A stretch of DNA of 64,000 bases, taken from NCBI GenBank assembly GCA_003482905.1, contig DMXM01000034.1:171150-235149 (forward strand). Reading direction: 5' to 3'. Source of the stretch: Elusimicrobiota bacterium. GTDB taxonomy: Bacteria; Elusimicrobiota; Elusimicrobia; Elusimicrobiales; UBA9959. Under the pieces are notes generated by a model, which was given only the letters and a program-made list of their open reading frames with translations, was not told the origin of the DNA and searched no databases. Shown one piece after another: positions 1-8,388 of the stretch. Position 1 is the stretch's first letter. Each line of letters opens with the position of its first letter. Made by a program: the position numbers and the translations under genes.

Positions 1-2212
1 GGGCCTCTTTAAGGGCGGTGCCTATGCCGATGTAATCCACTACAAGGCCGCCGGGCTTATCCAGGAAAACGCGATTCACGCGGGCTATGGCCTGCATAAG
101 GGTATGCCGCTTCATCAACTTATCGATGTAGAGGGTGTGCAGGCAGGGCACGTCAAAGCCGGTCAGCCACATATCCCGCACAATAACCAGCTTAAGCGGG
201 TCTTTGGGGTCCTTCATGCGCTCGGCCAGCAGGCCGCGGCTTTCTTTATTGGTCCTGTGATGGGCAGGTATAACCAGGCTGTCGGGGTCTTCCGGGTCGA
301 ACTCCATTTTATCCGAGGAAGACGAAGTCATTACAACTTTCAGCGCCCCGGCTTTTAAATCTTCGCTATGCCACTCTGGGCGCAACGCAACAATCTCATT
401 ATAAAGCGCCACGGCTATGCGGCGGCTCATGGCGACTATCATGGCCTTGCCTTCAAAAACTTCCGAACGCTTTTCATAATGCGCCACAATATCCCTGGCA
501 AGATTCTTTAGCCGCTCGGGGTGGCCGACAATCGCTTCAAGTTTTGTCCATTTAGCCTTGGCTTTCTGTGTTTCAGTGGCGCCGTCGTCCGTCATTTCCT
601 TTTCAAACTCTTCAATAAGCCTGCGCCCGTCTTCCGTAAGGTTAACTTTGGCCAAGCGGCTTTCGTAGTAGATTTTAACAGTAGCGCCGTCGTCCACGGA
701 CTGGGCAATGTCGTATTTATCAATGTAATTTCCGAATACGGCCGGGGTGTTGATATCCGTGCTTTCAACCGGCGTGCCGGTAAAACCAATAAAGGTGGCA
801 TTGGGAATGGCGTCCCGCAGGTATTTGGCAAAGCCGTACGCCTTGCGCGTGCCGGTAACATTGCCCTCTTTATCCTTTGTATCAATAAATTTGGCCTCAA
901 AACCGTATTGCGTGCGGTGGGCTTCGTCCGCTATTACAACAATGTTATGCCGGTCGGAAAGCTTGTCATATTCGGACTTGCCGCCCTCGGGAAAAAACTT
1001 GTGGATGGTGGTAAACACTATGCCGCCGGAGGCCACTTTCAGCAAGGCTGTTAAATTCTCGCGCGACTCCGCCTGCACCGGCTTCTGGCCCAGCAGGGTT
1101 GAGGAGGCGGCAAATGTGTCGAAAAGCTGCTGGTCGAGGTCGTTGCGGTCGGTAAGCACAACAATGGTAGGGTTATTGAGGTTGCGGATCAGCTTACCCG
1201 CGTAGAAAACCATAGAAAGGCTTTTGCCCGAGCCCTGCGTGTGCCATACAACGCCAGCTTTGCCGCTTCCGGCTTCGGCAGCGGCCAGGCGCGTGCTCTC
1301 CAAAGCCTTGTTCACGGCATAGTATTGATGGTATGCCGCCATCTTCTTTACGGTCTCTATCTGTGTAAGGCCGGTCTTAGCGTCTATCTTCTTGTCTTTT
1401 TCAAAAACTATAAAGTTGCGTATCAAATCCAGCAGGGTAGCCTTGCAGAACATCCCATTTATAATCACCTCAAGCTGGCTTACATGGCCGGGCGATTCCT
1501 TTTTCCCGTCGATTGTTTTCCACGCCTGGAACCGGCTGAAGGGCGAGGAAAGGGTGCCGGCTTTGGCCTCCAAGCCGTCGGAAATAACGCAAAATGCATT
1601 ATAAAAGAATAGCGACGGAATAACTATTTTGTAGGTTTGTATCTGGTCGTAGGCCTTTCTTATAGTGGCGTGGGCGTCGGCCGGGTTTTTAAGCTCAATT
1701 ACCACCAGCGGCAGGCCATTTACATACAGAATCACATCCGGCCGCTTGTTCTGGTTGCGCTCAATGATGGTGAACTGGTTTATGGAAAAGAAAACATTGT
1801 TTTCCGGGTTCTGAAAATCCACCAGCCAAACCCGCTCGCCCCGGTCCTGGCCGTCTTTGCGCACGGTAACGGGCACGCCCTCGGCCAACAGTTTATGAAA
1901 AGCCTCGTTAGCGTCAATTAGCTGCGGGGAATAAACGCATAGCACAGCCTTTAAAGCTTCCTGCCGGGCCGTGGCCGGGATTTCAGGGTTCAGGCGCTCT
2001 ATGGCCTCTTCCAGTGTGCTTTTTAAAACCACCTCGCCGTAGTTCTCACGTTTTTCCGGCGCGCCATAAGCTGGCGCTGGCTCGGCGGCAAACAGGCCGT
2101 CCTGAGCCTCCACGTCTGGCGCAATAGACGGACCAGGAATATAAGAATACCCAAGCCGCTTCAGTTCATCAAGCGAGAATGTCTCAATTTCGGATTCGGT
2201 GAATGCTGGCAT
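1..2212 (-). CDS. hsdR: Type I restriction endonuclease subunit R (HsdR), C-terminus beyond window
   Basis: I translated this by eye from ATG 2212; it stays open to base 1, giving 737 residues of a protein that is usually about 1000. HsdR is the ATP-driven translocase and nuclease of a type I restriction complex. The PD-(D/E)xK nuclease is visible as D159 and the ELK triad E173/K175. Walker A (GSGKS) lies near residue 325 and the DEAH box (ADEAHRTQYG) near residue 425, followed by SF2 motifs including FTGTPVE. No fault is seen in the visible part. The methylase and specificity genes lie about 6 kb upstream on the same strand, which is unusual because hsdR normally sits next to them. Confidence 0.93.
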   Translation of the reverse strand, partial: MPAFTESEIETFSLDELKRLGYSYIPGPSIAPDVEAQDGLFAAEPAPAYGAPEKRENYGEVVLKSTLEEAIERLNPEIPATARQEALKAVLCVYSPQLIDANEAFHKLLAEGVPVTVRKDGQDRGERVWLVDFQNPENNVFFSINQFTIIERNQNKRPDVILYVNGLPLVVIELKNPADAHATIRKAYDQIQTYKIVIPSLFFYNAFCVISDGLEAKAGTLSSPFSRFQAWKTIDGKKESPGHVSQLEVIINGMFCKATLLDLIRNFIVFEKDKKIDAKTGLTQIETVKKMAAYHQYYAVNKALESTRLAAAEAGSGKAGVVWHTQGSGKSLSMVFYAGKLIRNLNNPTIVVLTDRNDLDQQLFDTFAASSTLLGQKPVQAESRENLTALLKVASGGIVFTTIHKFFPEGGKSEYDKLSDRHNIVVIADEAHRTQYGFEAKFIDTKDKEGNVTGTRKAYGFAKYLRDAIPNATFIGFTGTPVESTDINTPAVFGNYIDKYDIAQSVDDGATVKIYYESRLAKVNLTEDGRRLIEEFEKEMTDDGATETQKAKAKWTKLEAIVGHPERLKNLARDIVAHYEKRSEVFEGKAMIVAMSRRIAVALYNEIVALRPEWHSEDLKAGALKVVMTSSSSDKMEFDPEDPDSLVIPAHHRTNKESRGLLAERMKDPKDPLKLVIVRDMWLTGFDVPCLHTLYIDKLMKRHTLMQAIARVNRVFLDKPGGLVVDYIGIGTALKEA

Positions 2213-2259
2213 GAAATATTATTTTCCTTGAATCTGTTATCAATCAGTCATACCCGGTA

Positions 2260-2274
2260 ATTGTGCAATATTTG
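2260..2274. repeat. Copy 1 of a 15-bp repeat, 48 bases upstream of hsdR
   Basis: ATTGTGCAATATTTG occurs here, in the 72-base gap between the SWIM gene and hsdR, and again at 7823-7837 in the same orientation. Its core ATTG-TG-CAAT is an inverted repeat. It could be an operator shared by hsdR and the ATPase gene, or the scar of a cassette insertion, because the two copies bracket exactly four genes. Confidence 0.6.
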
Positions 2275-2284
2275 GCGGTAAAAC

Positions 2285-3211
2285 CTAAACCGTTTTCCCC
2301 GCCCGCCCGGAAACGCGCGGTTTTTTAGCGGATTTTATGTTTAATTTCCGCTTTTTTATCCGTTCCCGGGATTTCCCGGTGGCGGACTTTTTTGTCGTTT
2401 TCCGGACCGGAGGTTTTGTTTTCGCCTTATTGCGGGTACGGGGAAGGGCGGTCCCCGGCGCCGTCGCAACAGCAGCCGCCCCGCCGGCTTCCATCTCTAT
2501 CCCAAAAACCTCTCCGATTTCCGCCGTTGAAAGCGTGGCGTGTTCCGCGCCGGTTTTTGTCCCGGTCAGCTCCGCCACCGCGGCGGAGCCGTTTACCAGG
2601 TCCTGGTGGCTTACATGCCGCAGCAGGAACAGCAGCTCCGGCTTCTCGTCAAGCCGCGCGCCTACTCCATAAAGCGCCGCCGCCACGTGTTTGCACATCT
2701 CCGCCCAGTCCGGGCACGAACAATCCAGTATTATCTCTTTAGGCGAGGGGAACAAGCCGGCGTCCCTGCGCGTCATAATGCCCATCACCCGCTCCGAAAT
2801 CTTCCCGCCTAACAGTTCCATCAGGGAGCCGATGCCCCCGGCGCATTCCCGGCACAGAGCTTTCCATAGCTCTTCTTTCACCGGCGTGACCTTTATTTTA
2901 ACACTGTACAGGCGCGAGCCGCTGACCAGCGCCTCTATTTCCCCCTGCCGTATCTCCAGGTGGATTACGGACCCATTGCGCACATACGAGCGCCCGCGCG
3001 GCATTCTGTTAGAATAATCGCTGTAGGACTCCAGGTTGGCGCACCACGCTTTGCCCCAGAAAGACCGGGCGATGGCTTTCCCCTCCAGTCTGACCGGCGC
3101 CTGTGTTGCGCCGCTCTTAACCAGTTTTGCGGCCGCCTTTTCGGCGCGGCGGCGCCTCTCGTCCGCGCTCACATACGGTTTGTAATAATCCGAGCGTCCC
3201 CACCAGCTCAT
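2285..3211 (-). CDS. SWIM zinc-finger protein, partner of SNF2 helicase
   Basis: This 308-residue protein carries a SWIM zinc finger (CxCx(n)CxH) at CSCPDWAEMCKHVAAALYGVG-like residues around 163-182, a motif thought to bind DNA or protein partners. The N-terminus is rich in Trp and basic residues, and the last 60 or so residues are a Lys/Arg-rich, probably disordered tail that suits nucleic-acid binding. The gene lies 11 bases downstream of the SNF2 helicase gene on the same strand. SWIM/SNF2 pairs are common in bacteria (YwqB/YwqA in Bacillus is an example), so the two products probably work together on DNA. The exact role is unknown. Confidence 0.85.
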   Translation of the reverse strand: MSWWGRSDYYKPYVSADERRRRAEKAAAKLVKSGATQAPVRLEGKAIARSFWGKAWCANLESYSDYSNRMPRGRSYVRNGSVIHLEIRQGEIEALVSGSRLYSVKIKVTPVKEELWKALCRECAGGIGSLMELLGGKISERVMGIMTRRDAGLFPSPKEIILDCSCPDWAEMCKHVAAALYGVGARLDEKPELLFLLRHVSHQDLVNGSAAVAELTGTKTGAEHATLSTAEIGEVFGIEMEAGGAAAVATAPGTALPRTRNKAKTKPPVRKTTKKSATGKSRERIKKRKLNIKSAKKPRVSGRAGKTV

Positions 3212-3222
3212 AGGCTATCTCC

Positions 3223-5946
3223 TTATTGCGCCTGCGCGGCGCGGTTGATGTCGAGCGCCACAAATTTCAGCAGGTCCTGATTGTTCATTTCCGTAAGCAG
3301 CTTTTCTCCTCCGCCGCCGATTACGCTGTCCGCCAGGCGCGCTTTGTCCGTCAGCATTTCGTCAATGCGCTCTTCAAGCGTGCCGCGGCAGACGAACTTG
3401 TGCACCAGCACGTTGCGTTTCTGCCCTATGCGGAAGGCCCGGTCCGTGGCCTGGTTTTCCACCGCCGGGTTCCACCAGCGGTCAAAGTGTATCACATGCG
3501 ACGCTTCCGTCAGGTTCAGCCCGGAGCCGCCCGCTTTGGCGGTAAGTACAAAAAACGGAGGGCCGTTCTCGGCCTGGAAAGCGTCCACAAGGCCCCGGCG
3601 GGCTTTTACCGGCGTTCCGCCGTGCAGAGCCAGGCCCGCCCGCCCGAATATTCCCGCTAAGAATTCAAGCAGCGGCCCGGTCATCTCCTGGTACTGCGTG
3701 AACACCAGCGCTTTTTCCTGGCGGGAGGCAATCTCCTCGGCTATAGCCCGCAGGCGCTGGAACTTGCCGCTTTCGGCTTCCGCGTAGCCGCCGTCACGCA
3801 GCCAGTGCGAGGGGTGGTTGCAGATCTGTTTGAAGCGCGTCAGGTAAGCCAGCACCAGGCCGCGGCGCGCCATCCCCTCCGCGTTTTCCAGCTTTTCGGC
3901 CAGCTCGCGGATGGCAGCCCCGTAAAGCGCGGCCTGTTTGGGCGCCAGCCCGCAATAAGTCTTCACTTCAGTTTTATCAGGCAGGTCGGCTATAACGCTT
4001 TTATCCGTCTTCATCCGGCGCAGGATATATGGTTTAACCAGCGCGCGCAGAGCGCCCGGCGCGCAGCCGTCCTGGGGGCCGGACTTAATAAACTCTCCAA
4101 ATCTGGTTGCGGAGCCAAGCAGGCCCGGGTTGAGAAAATCGAAGATCGACCACAGATCGCCAAGGCGGTTTTCAACCGGGGTGCCGGTCAGCACAAGGCG
4201 TTGCGCGCAGTCAAGTTCCTTAACCGCCCGGGACTGGCGGGCCGCGGGATTTTTAATAGCCTGCGCTTCGTCCAGCGCCACTACGTCCCAGCGGGTTTTG
4301 CGCAAACTTTCCAGCCTGGCCACAAGCCCGTAGGTGGTTAAAACCAGGTCGCAGCCGGCCGCCGCCTTGCCGAAGTCCTTCTGCGCGGCTTTCCAGTCTT
4401 CCGCCGACAATTCCGAAGGGTGCAGAATGCGGTGTTTAAGCCCGGGGGCGAAACGCAGGATTTCCGCCCGCCAGTTGGTCAGCAGCGACGCCGGCGCCAC
4501 CAGCAGGCTGGGGCGGCCCGCGCGGCGCGCGGCTTTGCGCGCCAGCAGCAGCGCCAGCACCTGTACTGTTTTCCCCAGGCCCATATCGTCTGCCAGGCAG
4601 GCGCCAAGCCCCAGTTCCGTCATAAACCGCAGCCAGCCCACGCCGGTTTTCTGGTAAGGCCGCAGTACCGCCAGAAGCCCCGGCGCGGACGGAGGCTCGC
4701 CGGCTTTGCCGGGTTCGCGCAGCTTCGCCAGCGTGGCCTCCAGCCAGGTGCCGGCTTTGATCCCGCTCCATTCCTTTACCGCCGCGTTTCCAGCGCCGTC
4801 TTCGGGCGCGCCGTCAATATTCGCGCCGGAAAGCATGCGCATCGCCTCTGCAAGGGTAACCCCCTCGTTCGCCGACCGCTTCATCTTCTCCCAGTGCTCA
4901 AGCGCCGCCCCGAGTTTCTCAGCGTCGGCTTCCACCCAGCGCCCGCGTATCAGCGCCAGCCCGCCGGAAGATCTCATCAGCGCTTCCCATTCCGCGTCCG
5001 TCAGCGGCTCGCCGTCCAGGCTTTTTTCCACCGTAAAATCCAGCAGGGTATTAAGCCCCAGGGCCGTGCCCGCCGCGTTGCCAAGCTTTACGTTTACCCG
5101 CGCCCTTGGCGCCTGGCTGGCGCGCCACCAGTCGGGCAGGCGCACTATCACCCCGCCCTCCGCCAGAATGGGCGCTTCTTTAAGAAAGCGGTACGCCTGG
5201 GGCGGCGTCCACGCCAAAGGCTTGAAGAGCGCGCCGGTTTCCAGCAGTTCGCGGGCCAGAGCGCTTTTCTCCGATGCCGACCGTACCGGGGACAGCAGGC
5301 GCAGAAGGGCCGCTTTGTTGTCTTCCCCGGCGTATTCCTTAAGCGCCTCCGCCAGCGGCTGGTACTTCAGCCGGCCGTGCCCGGACATTCCTGCGGCGTA
5401 GGTGGCCAGGAAGGCGAAAGGATAGTTCCCGTTTTTTGGGTTTTCCGCCAGGTGGAAAACCACCCGGCCAACGGAATGCCAGGCGGGGTTCAGTAACTTT
5501 ATAAATTCAGCCGGCCCGCCGGGGTGGGCGGCGGCCGCAGTCCTTACATATGCGTCAAATCCGGTCCAGATCTCAGCCAGGGCCGCGGCGGTGAGATACT
5601 CGCCGCCTTTCATGGGCGGCAGGCGCTCAAGCCAGGAGCGGAGCTCGTCCTCCGGCGGCGGCAGGGAAGGCGGCATATCTGTTGCTCCGGGCATTACGCC
5701 GCGGCAGAAAGCGGAGAGATACCGGCGGCCCAGTTCCCGCCAGAAGGAGACGCCGGCCGGTAGTGGCGTATCCAGTTCGCGCGAAACCAGGTGCAGCAGC
5801 CCCTGCGCGCTCCCTGGCGAAAAAGCTTTTTCAGTGCGCACCGCGGCCAGGCCGTCCGGCCATGTCTCCTCCCCTCCTGAGGAGTCCCAGTACAAATGCC
5901 CGCGCGGATTCACCGCTATGGCCGGGTTTACGGGGAGATCAGGCAT
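3223..5946 (-). CDS. SNF2-family DEAD/H helicase
   Basis: This 907-residue SF2 ATPase has an N-terminal SNF2-associated region (about 1-420). The SNF2 ATPase core follows, with Walker A DDMGLGKT (residues 453-460) and a DEAQ box (559-562), then the second RecA lobe with TGTPVENRL, HGGTP, GLNLTEA and QATDRAFRIGQ. These motifs are typical of double-stranded DNA translocases that remodel protein-DNA complexes. The gene lies just upstream of the SWIM zinc-finger gene and inside a defence island. A housekeeping role in DNA repair or transcription is equally possible, since such pairs are widespread outside islands. Confidence 0.93.
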   Translation of the reverse strand: MPDLPVNPAIAVNPRGHLYWDSSGGEETWPDGLAAVRTEKAFSPGSAQGLLHLVSRELDTPLPAGVSFWRELGRRYLSAFCRGVMPGATDMPPSLPPPEDELRSWLERLPPMKGGEYLTAAALAEIWTGFDAYVRTAAAAHPGGPAEFIKLLNPAWHSVGRVVFHLAENPKNGNYPFAFLATYAAGMSGHGRLKYQPLAEALKEYAGEDNKAALLRLLSPVRSASEKSALARELLETGALFKPLAWTPPQAYRFLKEAPILAEGGVIVRLPDWWRASQAPRARVNVKLGNAAGTALGLNTLLDFTVEKSLDGEPLTDAEWEALMRSSGGLALIRGRWVEADAEKLGAALEHWEKMKRSANEGVTLAEAMRMLSGANIDGAPEDGAGNAAVKEWSGIKAGTWLEATLAKLREPGKAGEPPSAPGLLAVLRPYQKTGVGWLRFMTELGLGACLADDMGLGKTVQVLALLLARKAARRAGRPSLLVAPASLLTNWRAEILRFAPGLKHRILHPSELSAEDWKAAQKDFGKAAAGCDLVLTTYGLVARLESLRKTRWDVVALDEAQAIKNPAARQSRAVKELDCAQRLVLTGTPVENRLGDLWSIFDFLNPGLLGSATRFGEFIKSGPQDGCAPGALRALVKPYILRRMKTDKSVIADLPDKTEVKTYCGLAPKQAALYGAAIRELAEKLENAEGMARRGLVLAYLTRFKQICNHPSHWLRDGGYAEAESGKFQRLRAIAEEIASRQEKALVFTQYQEMTGPLLEFLAGIFGRAGLALHGGTPVKARRGLVDAFQAENGPPFFVLTAKAGGSGLNLTEASHVIHFDRWWNPAVENQATDRAFRIGQKRNVLVHKFVCRGTLEERIDEMLTDKARLADSVIGGGGEKLLTEMNNQDLLKFVALDINRAAQAQ

Positions 5947-5979
5947 AAGTTGCTCGGGTGCGTTTCTGACGTTCCCGGA

Positions 5980-6612
5980 TCAGGCGTCTTGTGTCCATTG
6001 TGCTGGAGGCCATACTGAAATCTGTCCGTCTCCCGCTGAAATAAATATTCCAAACGCTTTAACAAGTTTCCGGAATGAACGTGAACGGCGATAAGCCAGT
6101 CCCATATCAAATGCCGCCGAGAACCGGGGCTGATCTACTGTTTCATCGTAGGAGGATCCGCGCGCCATATACTCTTCCAACGCGCCTTTGGCATCGCGCC
6201 TGCTTTCTGGATTGTCTAGGGGAGTGGCATCTAGTGGAATGCCATATTTGCCTCGGAGAGATTCTATTGCCGCCAGGAACCATGTCTCATACTCCCGGTA
6301 CGCTAAAACAACTTCGCATGGTTTTGATCGGGCGGCCGCCTTTGCCCAGCTAAGCAATTTCGGGGCAAAATCCTTTGGACAAAAGTCCTCACAATCGAAA
6401 ATAAGCAGAATAGCGGTGCAGTCCGGTTGAAGCAGCGCCAGTTCCACGGCCTTCTGTATTCCGGTATGTGTAATCAATTCTGAATACTTTCTACGGATCG
6501 GCTCGTTTATTTCCACATCAAACGCCTGGGCTTCGTTACGCAGGCGCCGCAGTAGAATCGGGACTGCCTTTACATCTCCGTGCCCCTCCACAATAGGCTG
6601 GATACGTTTCAT
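5980..6612 (-). CDS. DUF4276 (TOPRIM-like) protein, partner of upstream ATPase
   Basis: The protein has 210 residues and matches the DUF4276 pattern: VEGHGDV at the N-terminus (E9) and an acidic IFDCEDF motif (D73, E75, D76). This arrangement recalls TOPRIM catalytic sites, where one Glu and a DxD cluster bind Mg2+. A further conserved-looking REYETWFLA follows at 106-114. Its ATG overlaps the TAA of the ATPase gene by one base (TAATG), so the two are translationally coupled. DUF4276 proteins are regularly encoded beside an SMC/RecF-type ATPase, an arrangement resembling split OLD or PARIS-type defence modules. Nuclease activity is inferred, not shown. Confidence 0.8.
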   Translation of the reverse strand: MKRIQPIVEGHGDVKAVPILLRRLRNEAQAFDVEINEPIRRKYSELITHTGIQKAVELALLQPDCTAILLIFDCEDFCPKDFAPKLLSWAKAAARSKPCEVVLAYREYETWFLAAIESLRGKYGIPLDATPLDNPESRRDAKGALEEYMARGSSYDETVDQPRFSAAFDMGLAYRRSRSFRKLVKAFGIFISAGDGQISVWPPAQWTQDA

Positions 6613-7805
6613 TAGATATCCTCAAAGAGCCCTGGGTTGGCTAAATCATCCTTGTCTTTAAAGAGGGGCGAGGCGTTCAGGGCGTTGGACCGCAGCAGTT
6701 CCCCGGCGCCCATAAGATGTTTTTTCATAGCCTCGCGCGAGGCGTCATCTGGGGGTAAAACATGTGACGCCCCTTTATCCCAGGTGATAATGCGTAGATG
6801 CTTGTCCTCTATCCATGAGGCGTCAAGAAGTTCAGGGCTGTGCGTGGTCACTATCACCTGCATGTGTTTGCAGGCCCGGAGAATCAAATCCAGAACAGCC
6901 CCCAATGCGCCCGGATGGATGGTAGCCTCCGGTTCCTCTATGATCAACACTGACGGGGCAGGGGTCTGGAAGACGGCCATAATCAGTCCCAATGCGCACA
7001 ATGTGCCGTCCGACATGTTGAAGGCTTCAAAAAGCAGCCTCTTACCGCTGGCCCACTCCTGGACGAATTCCAGGGTCAACTTGTTCCCATGCTTTTTAGG
7101 TTTTACCGATTTGGTGAACGGGACAATGGCCTCAAGCAGCAGCGCCAATTTTTCCTTGTTTCCACTATTGCAGCGGAGAATCTCCTGTAATACGCTGGCG
7201 GCGTTGCTGCCGTCCGATTTCAGCATAACCCCGCTGTCCGGTTCCTGCATGTTCCTGAGTTTGGAAGGCTCTATGGAATACGCGCGCATGCCGCTTAACA
7301 CTTTGAATAAAGGGGCAAAACGCTCGTCGCCGCCTATAACCGGAAGCATAAGGGCCGAAGATTCCACTGACGGCTTCAATCCTGTGGCGTTGGTGTGGAA
7401 TGTTTTCGCCCGGTCATAATAATAGGTGTTGCCGTCACGATGCTTAACCTCGCACTGCTCGCGCACGATTTCAAACCCGTAGTTGGGCAGGGCACGCACT
7501 TCAAACGCGAACCTTGCGCTGGAGACCTTGGCGTTTATCGGGCCGGTTGTGATCGACAATCCCAGATTCGGCGGATAACTGCGCGAGCCGGAGCGGTTGC
7601 GGACGGCGGCAATGCCGCCGCGGCGGTCGAAAACCGCCTGGAGCGGAGAAGACATGGCCTCGGAAACAAAACTGAAAATGTCGGCGAAATTTGTTTTCCC
7701 CGCCCCGTTTTTCCCCACCAGGAAAACAGGATTATCAAATGTCACCGTGTCCGACGCGAAGCTTCTGAAGCGCTTGATTATGAGCCGTTTAATAACAGGT
7801 TCCAT
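6612..7805 (-). CDS. AAA (AAA_21/RecF-like) ATPase, partner of DUF4276 protein
   Basis: This 397-residue P-loop ATPase is of the ABC/SMC-like AAA_21 type. It has Walker A VGKNGAGKT (residues 30-38), Walker B LIIEEPEATIHP near 292 and a switch histidine in VTTHSPELLD. The architecture matches OLD-family ATPases, but without a fused TOPRIM; the following overlapping gene supplies a TOPRIM-like DUF4276 protein instead. Sensor ATPase plus TOPRIM effector is a recurring theme in anti-phage systems, and the setting between hsdS and hsdR supports that role. No phage trigger can be read from the sequence. Confidence 0.88.
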   Translation of the reverse strand: MEPVIKRLIIKRFRSFASDTVTFDNPVFLVGKNGAGKTNFADIFSFVSEAMSSPLQAVFDRRGGIAAVRNRSGSRSYPPNLGLSITTGPINAKVSSARFAFEVRALPNYGFEIVREQCEVKHRDGNTYYYDRAKTFHTNATGLKPSVESSALMLPVIGGDERFAPLFKVLSGMRAYSIEPSKLRNMQEPDSGVMLKSDGSNAASVLQEILRCNSGNKEKLALLLEAIVPFTKSVKPKKHGNKLTLEFVQEWASGKRLLFEAFNMSDGTLCALGLIMAVFQTPAPSVLIIEEPEATIHPGALGAVLDLILRACKHMQVIVTTHSPELLDASWIEDKHLRIITWDKGASHVLPPDDASREAMKKHLMGAGELLRSNALNASPLFKDKDDLANPGLFEDI

Positions 7806-7819
7806 GAAGACTCCTTGCG

Positions 7820-7837
7820 AATATTGTGCAATATTTG
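7820..7837. repeat. Copy 2 of the 15-bp repeat with palindrome, upstream of the ATPase gene
   Basis: AATATTG-TG-CAATATT (7820-7835) is a perfect 7-bp inverted repeat with a 2-base centre. It starts 15 bases upstream of the ATPase start codon and includes the 15-mer shared with 2260-2274 (here 7823-7837). The position suits a repressor site over the ATPase/DUF4276 promoter. Confidence 0.6.
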
Positions 7838-7929
7838 CGTTTCCGAAAAAATGCCGGGAAGCAGACTACCCCACCGGAATTCCCAAGACTACACTTTTAA
7901 ACTCACCTCTGCAATAATGCGATCCTATC

Positions 7930-8388
7930 CTACTTTAAAGACGGGCTACCCAGATTTTCACGAATTTCTTCCAAAGCGGCATCATTTTCCCGAGGAATTC
8001 CATTTTTGTTAACGGAATTTGAAAGAAAAATAAGCTTTTTTGCAGCCTCCGATACATTTTTGTGTTTTGGCAATATACAGATAAGCCTAAAAAGTGTTTT
8101 AAAGGGAATCTGTTTATAAGCTGACTCCAGATCGCAGGATAATTCCCGCAAAACCTTATATAATTCCGGCGCCAAATCCCCTGCAAGTTTGGGACTTGTT
8201 ATAATATTTGAGTGGAATTTTAATTTATTATCTATCTTGCCAATGGTCTTCTTAAAATCTTTTAAGGGGTCCAGGATAAATCTCTGAATAGTTTCGCCAG
8301 ATATAAAAACGAAGACACCGCTTAATATTGTCTGAAAAACGGGGTTAGATAGTATTTGCATAAAAGCCTCAGCAAAATGTGTTCTCAC
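7930..8388 (-). CDS. Small membrane-anchored protein of unknown function in the RM operon
   Basis: The start is GTG 8388, which overlaps the hsdS stop by four bases (GTGA), giving 152 residues; an internal ATG at 8361 is an alternative. One hydrophobic segment (about residues 16-34) is followed by a charged cytoplasmic-looking region and a run KHKNVSEAAKKLIFLSNSV. It resembles a recurrent family of small single-span bacterial proteins with no assigned function. The sequence is clearly more AT-rich than most of the window, as is neighbouring hsdS, which suggests recent transfer. A 124-base gap with the repeat at 7820-7837 follows it. Confidence 0.72.
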   Translation of the reverse strand: MRTHFAEAFMQILSNPVFQTILSGVFVFISGETIQRFILDPLKDFKKTIGKIDNKLKFHSNIITSPKLAGDLAPELYKVLRELSCDLESAYKQIPFKTLFRLICILPKHKNVSEAAKKLIFLSNSVNKNGIPRENDAALEEIRENLGSPSLK

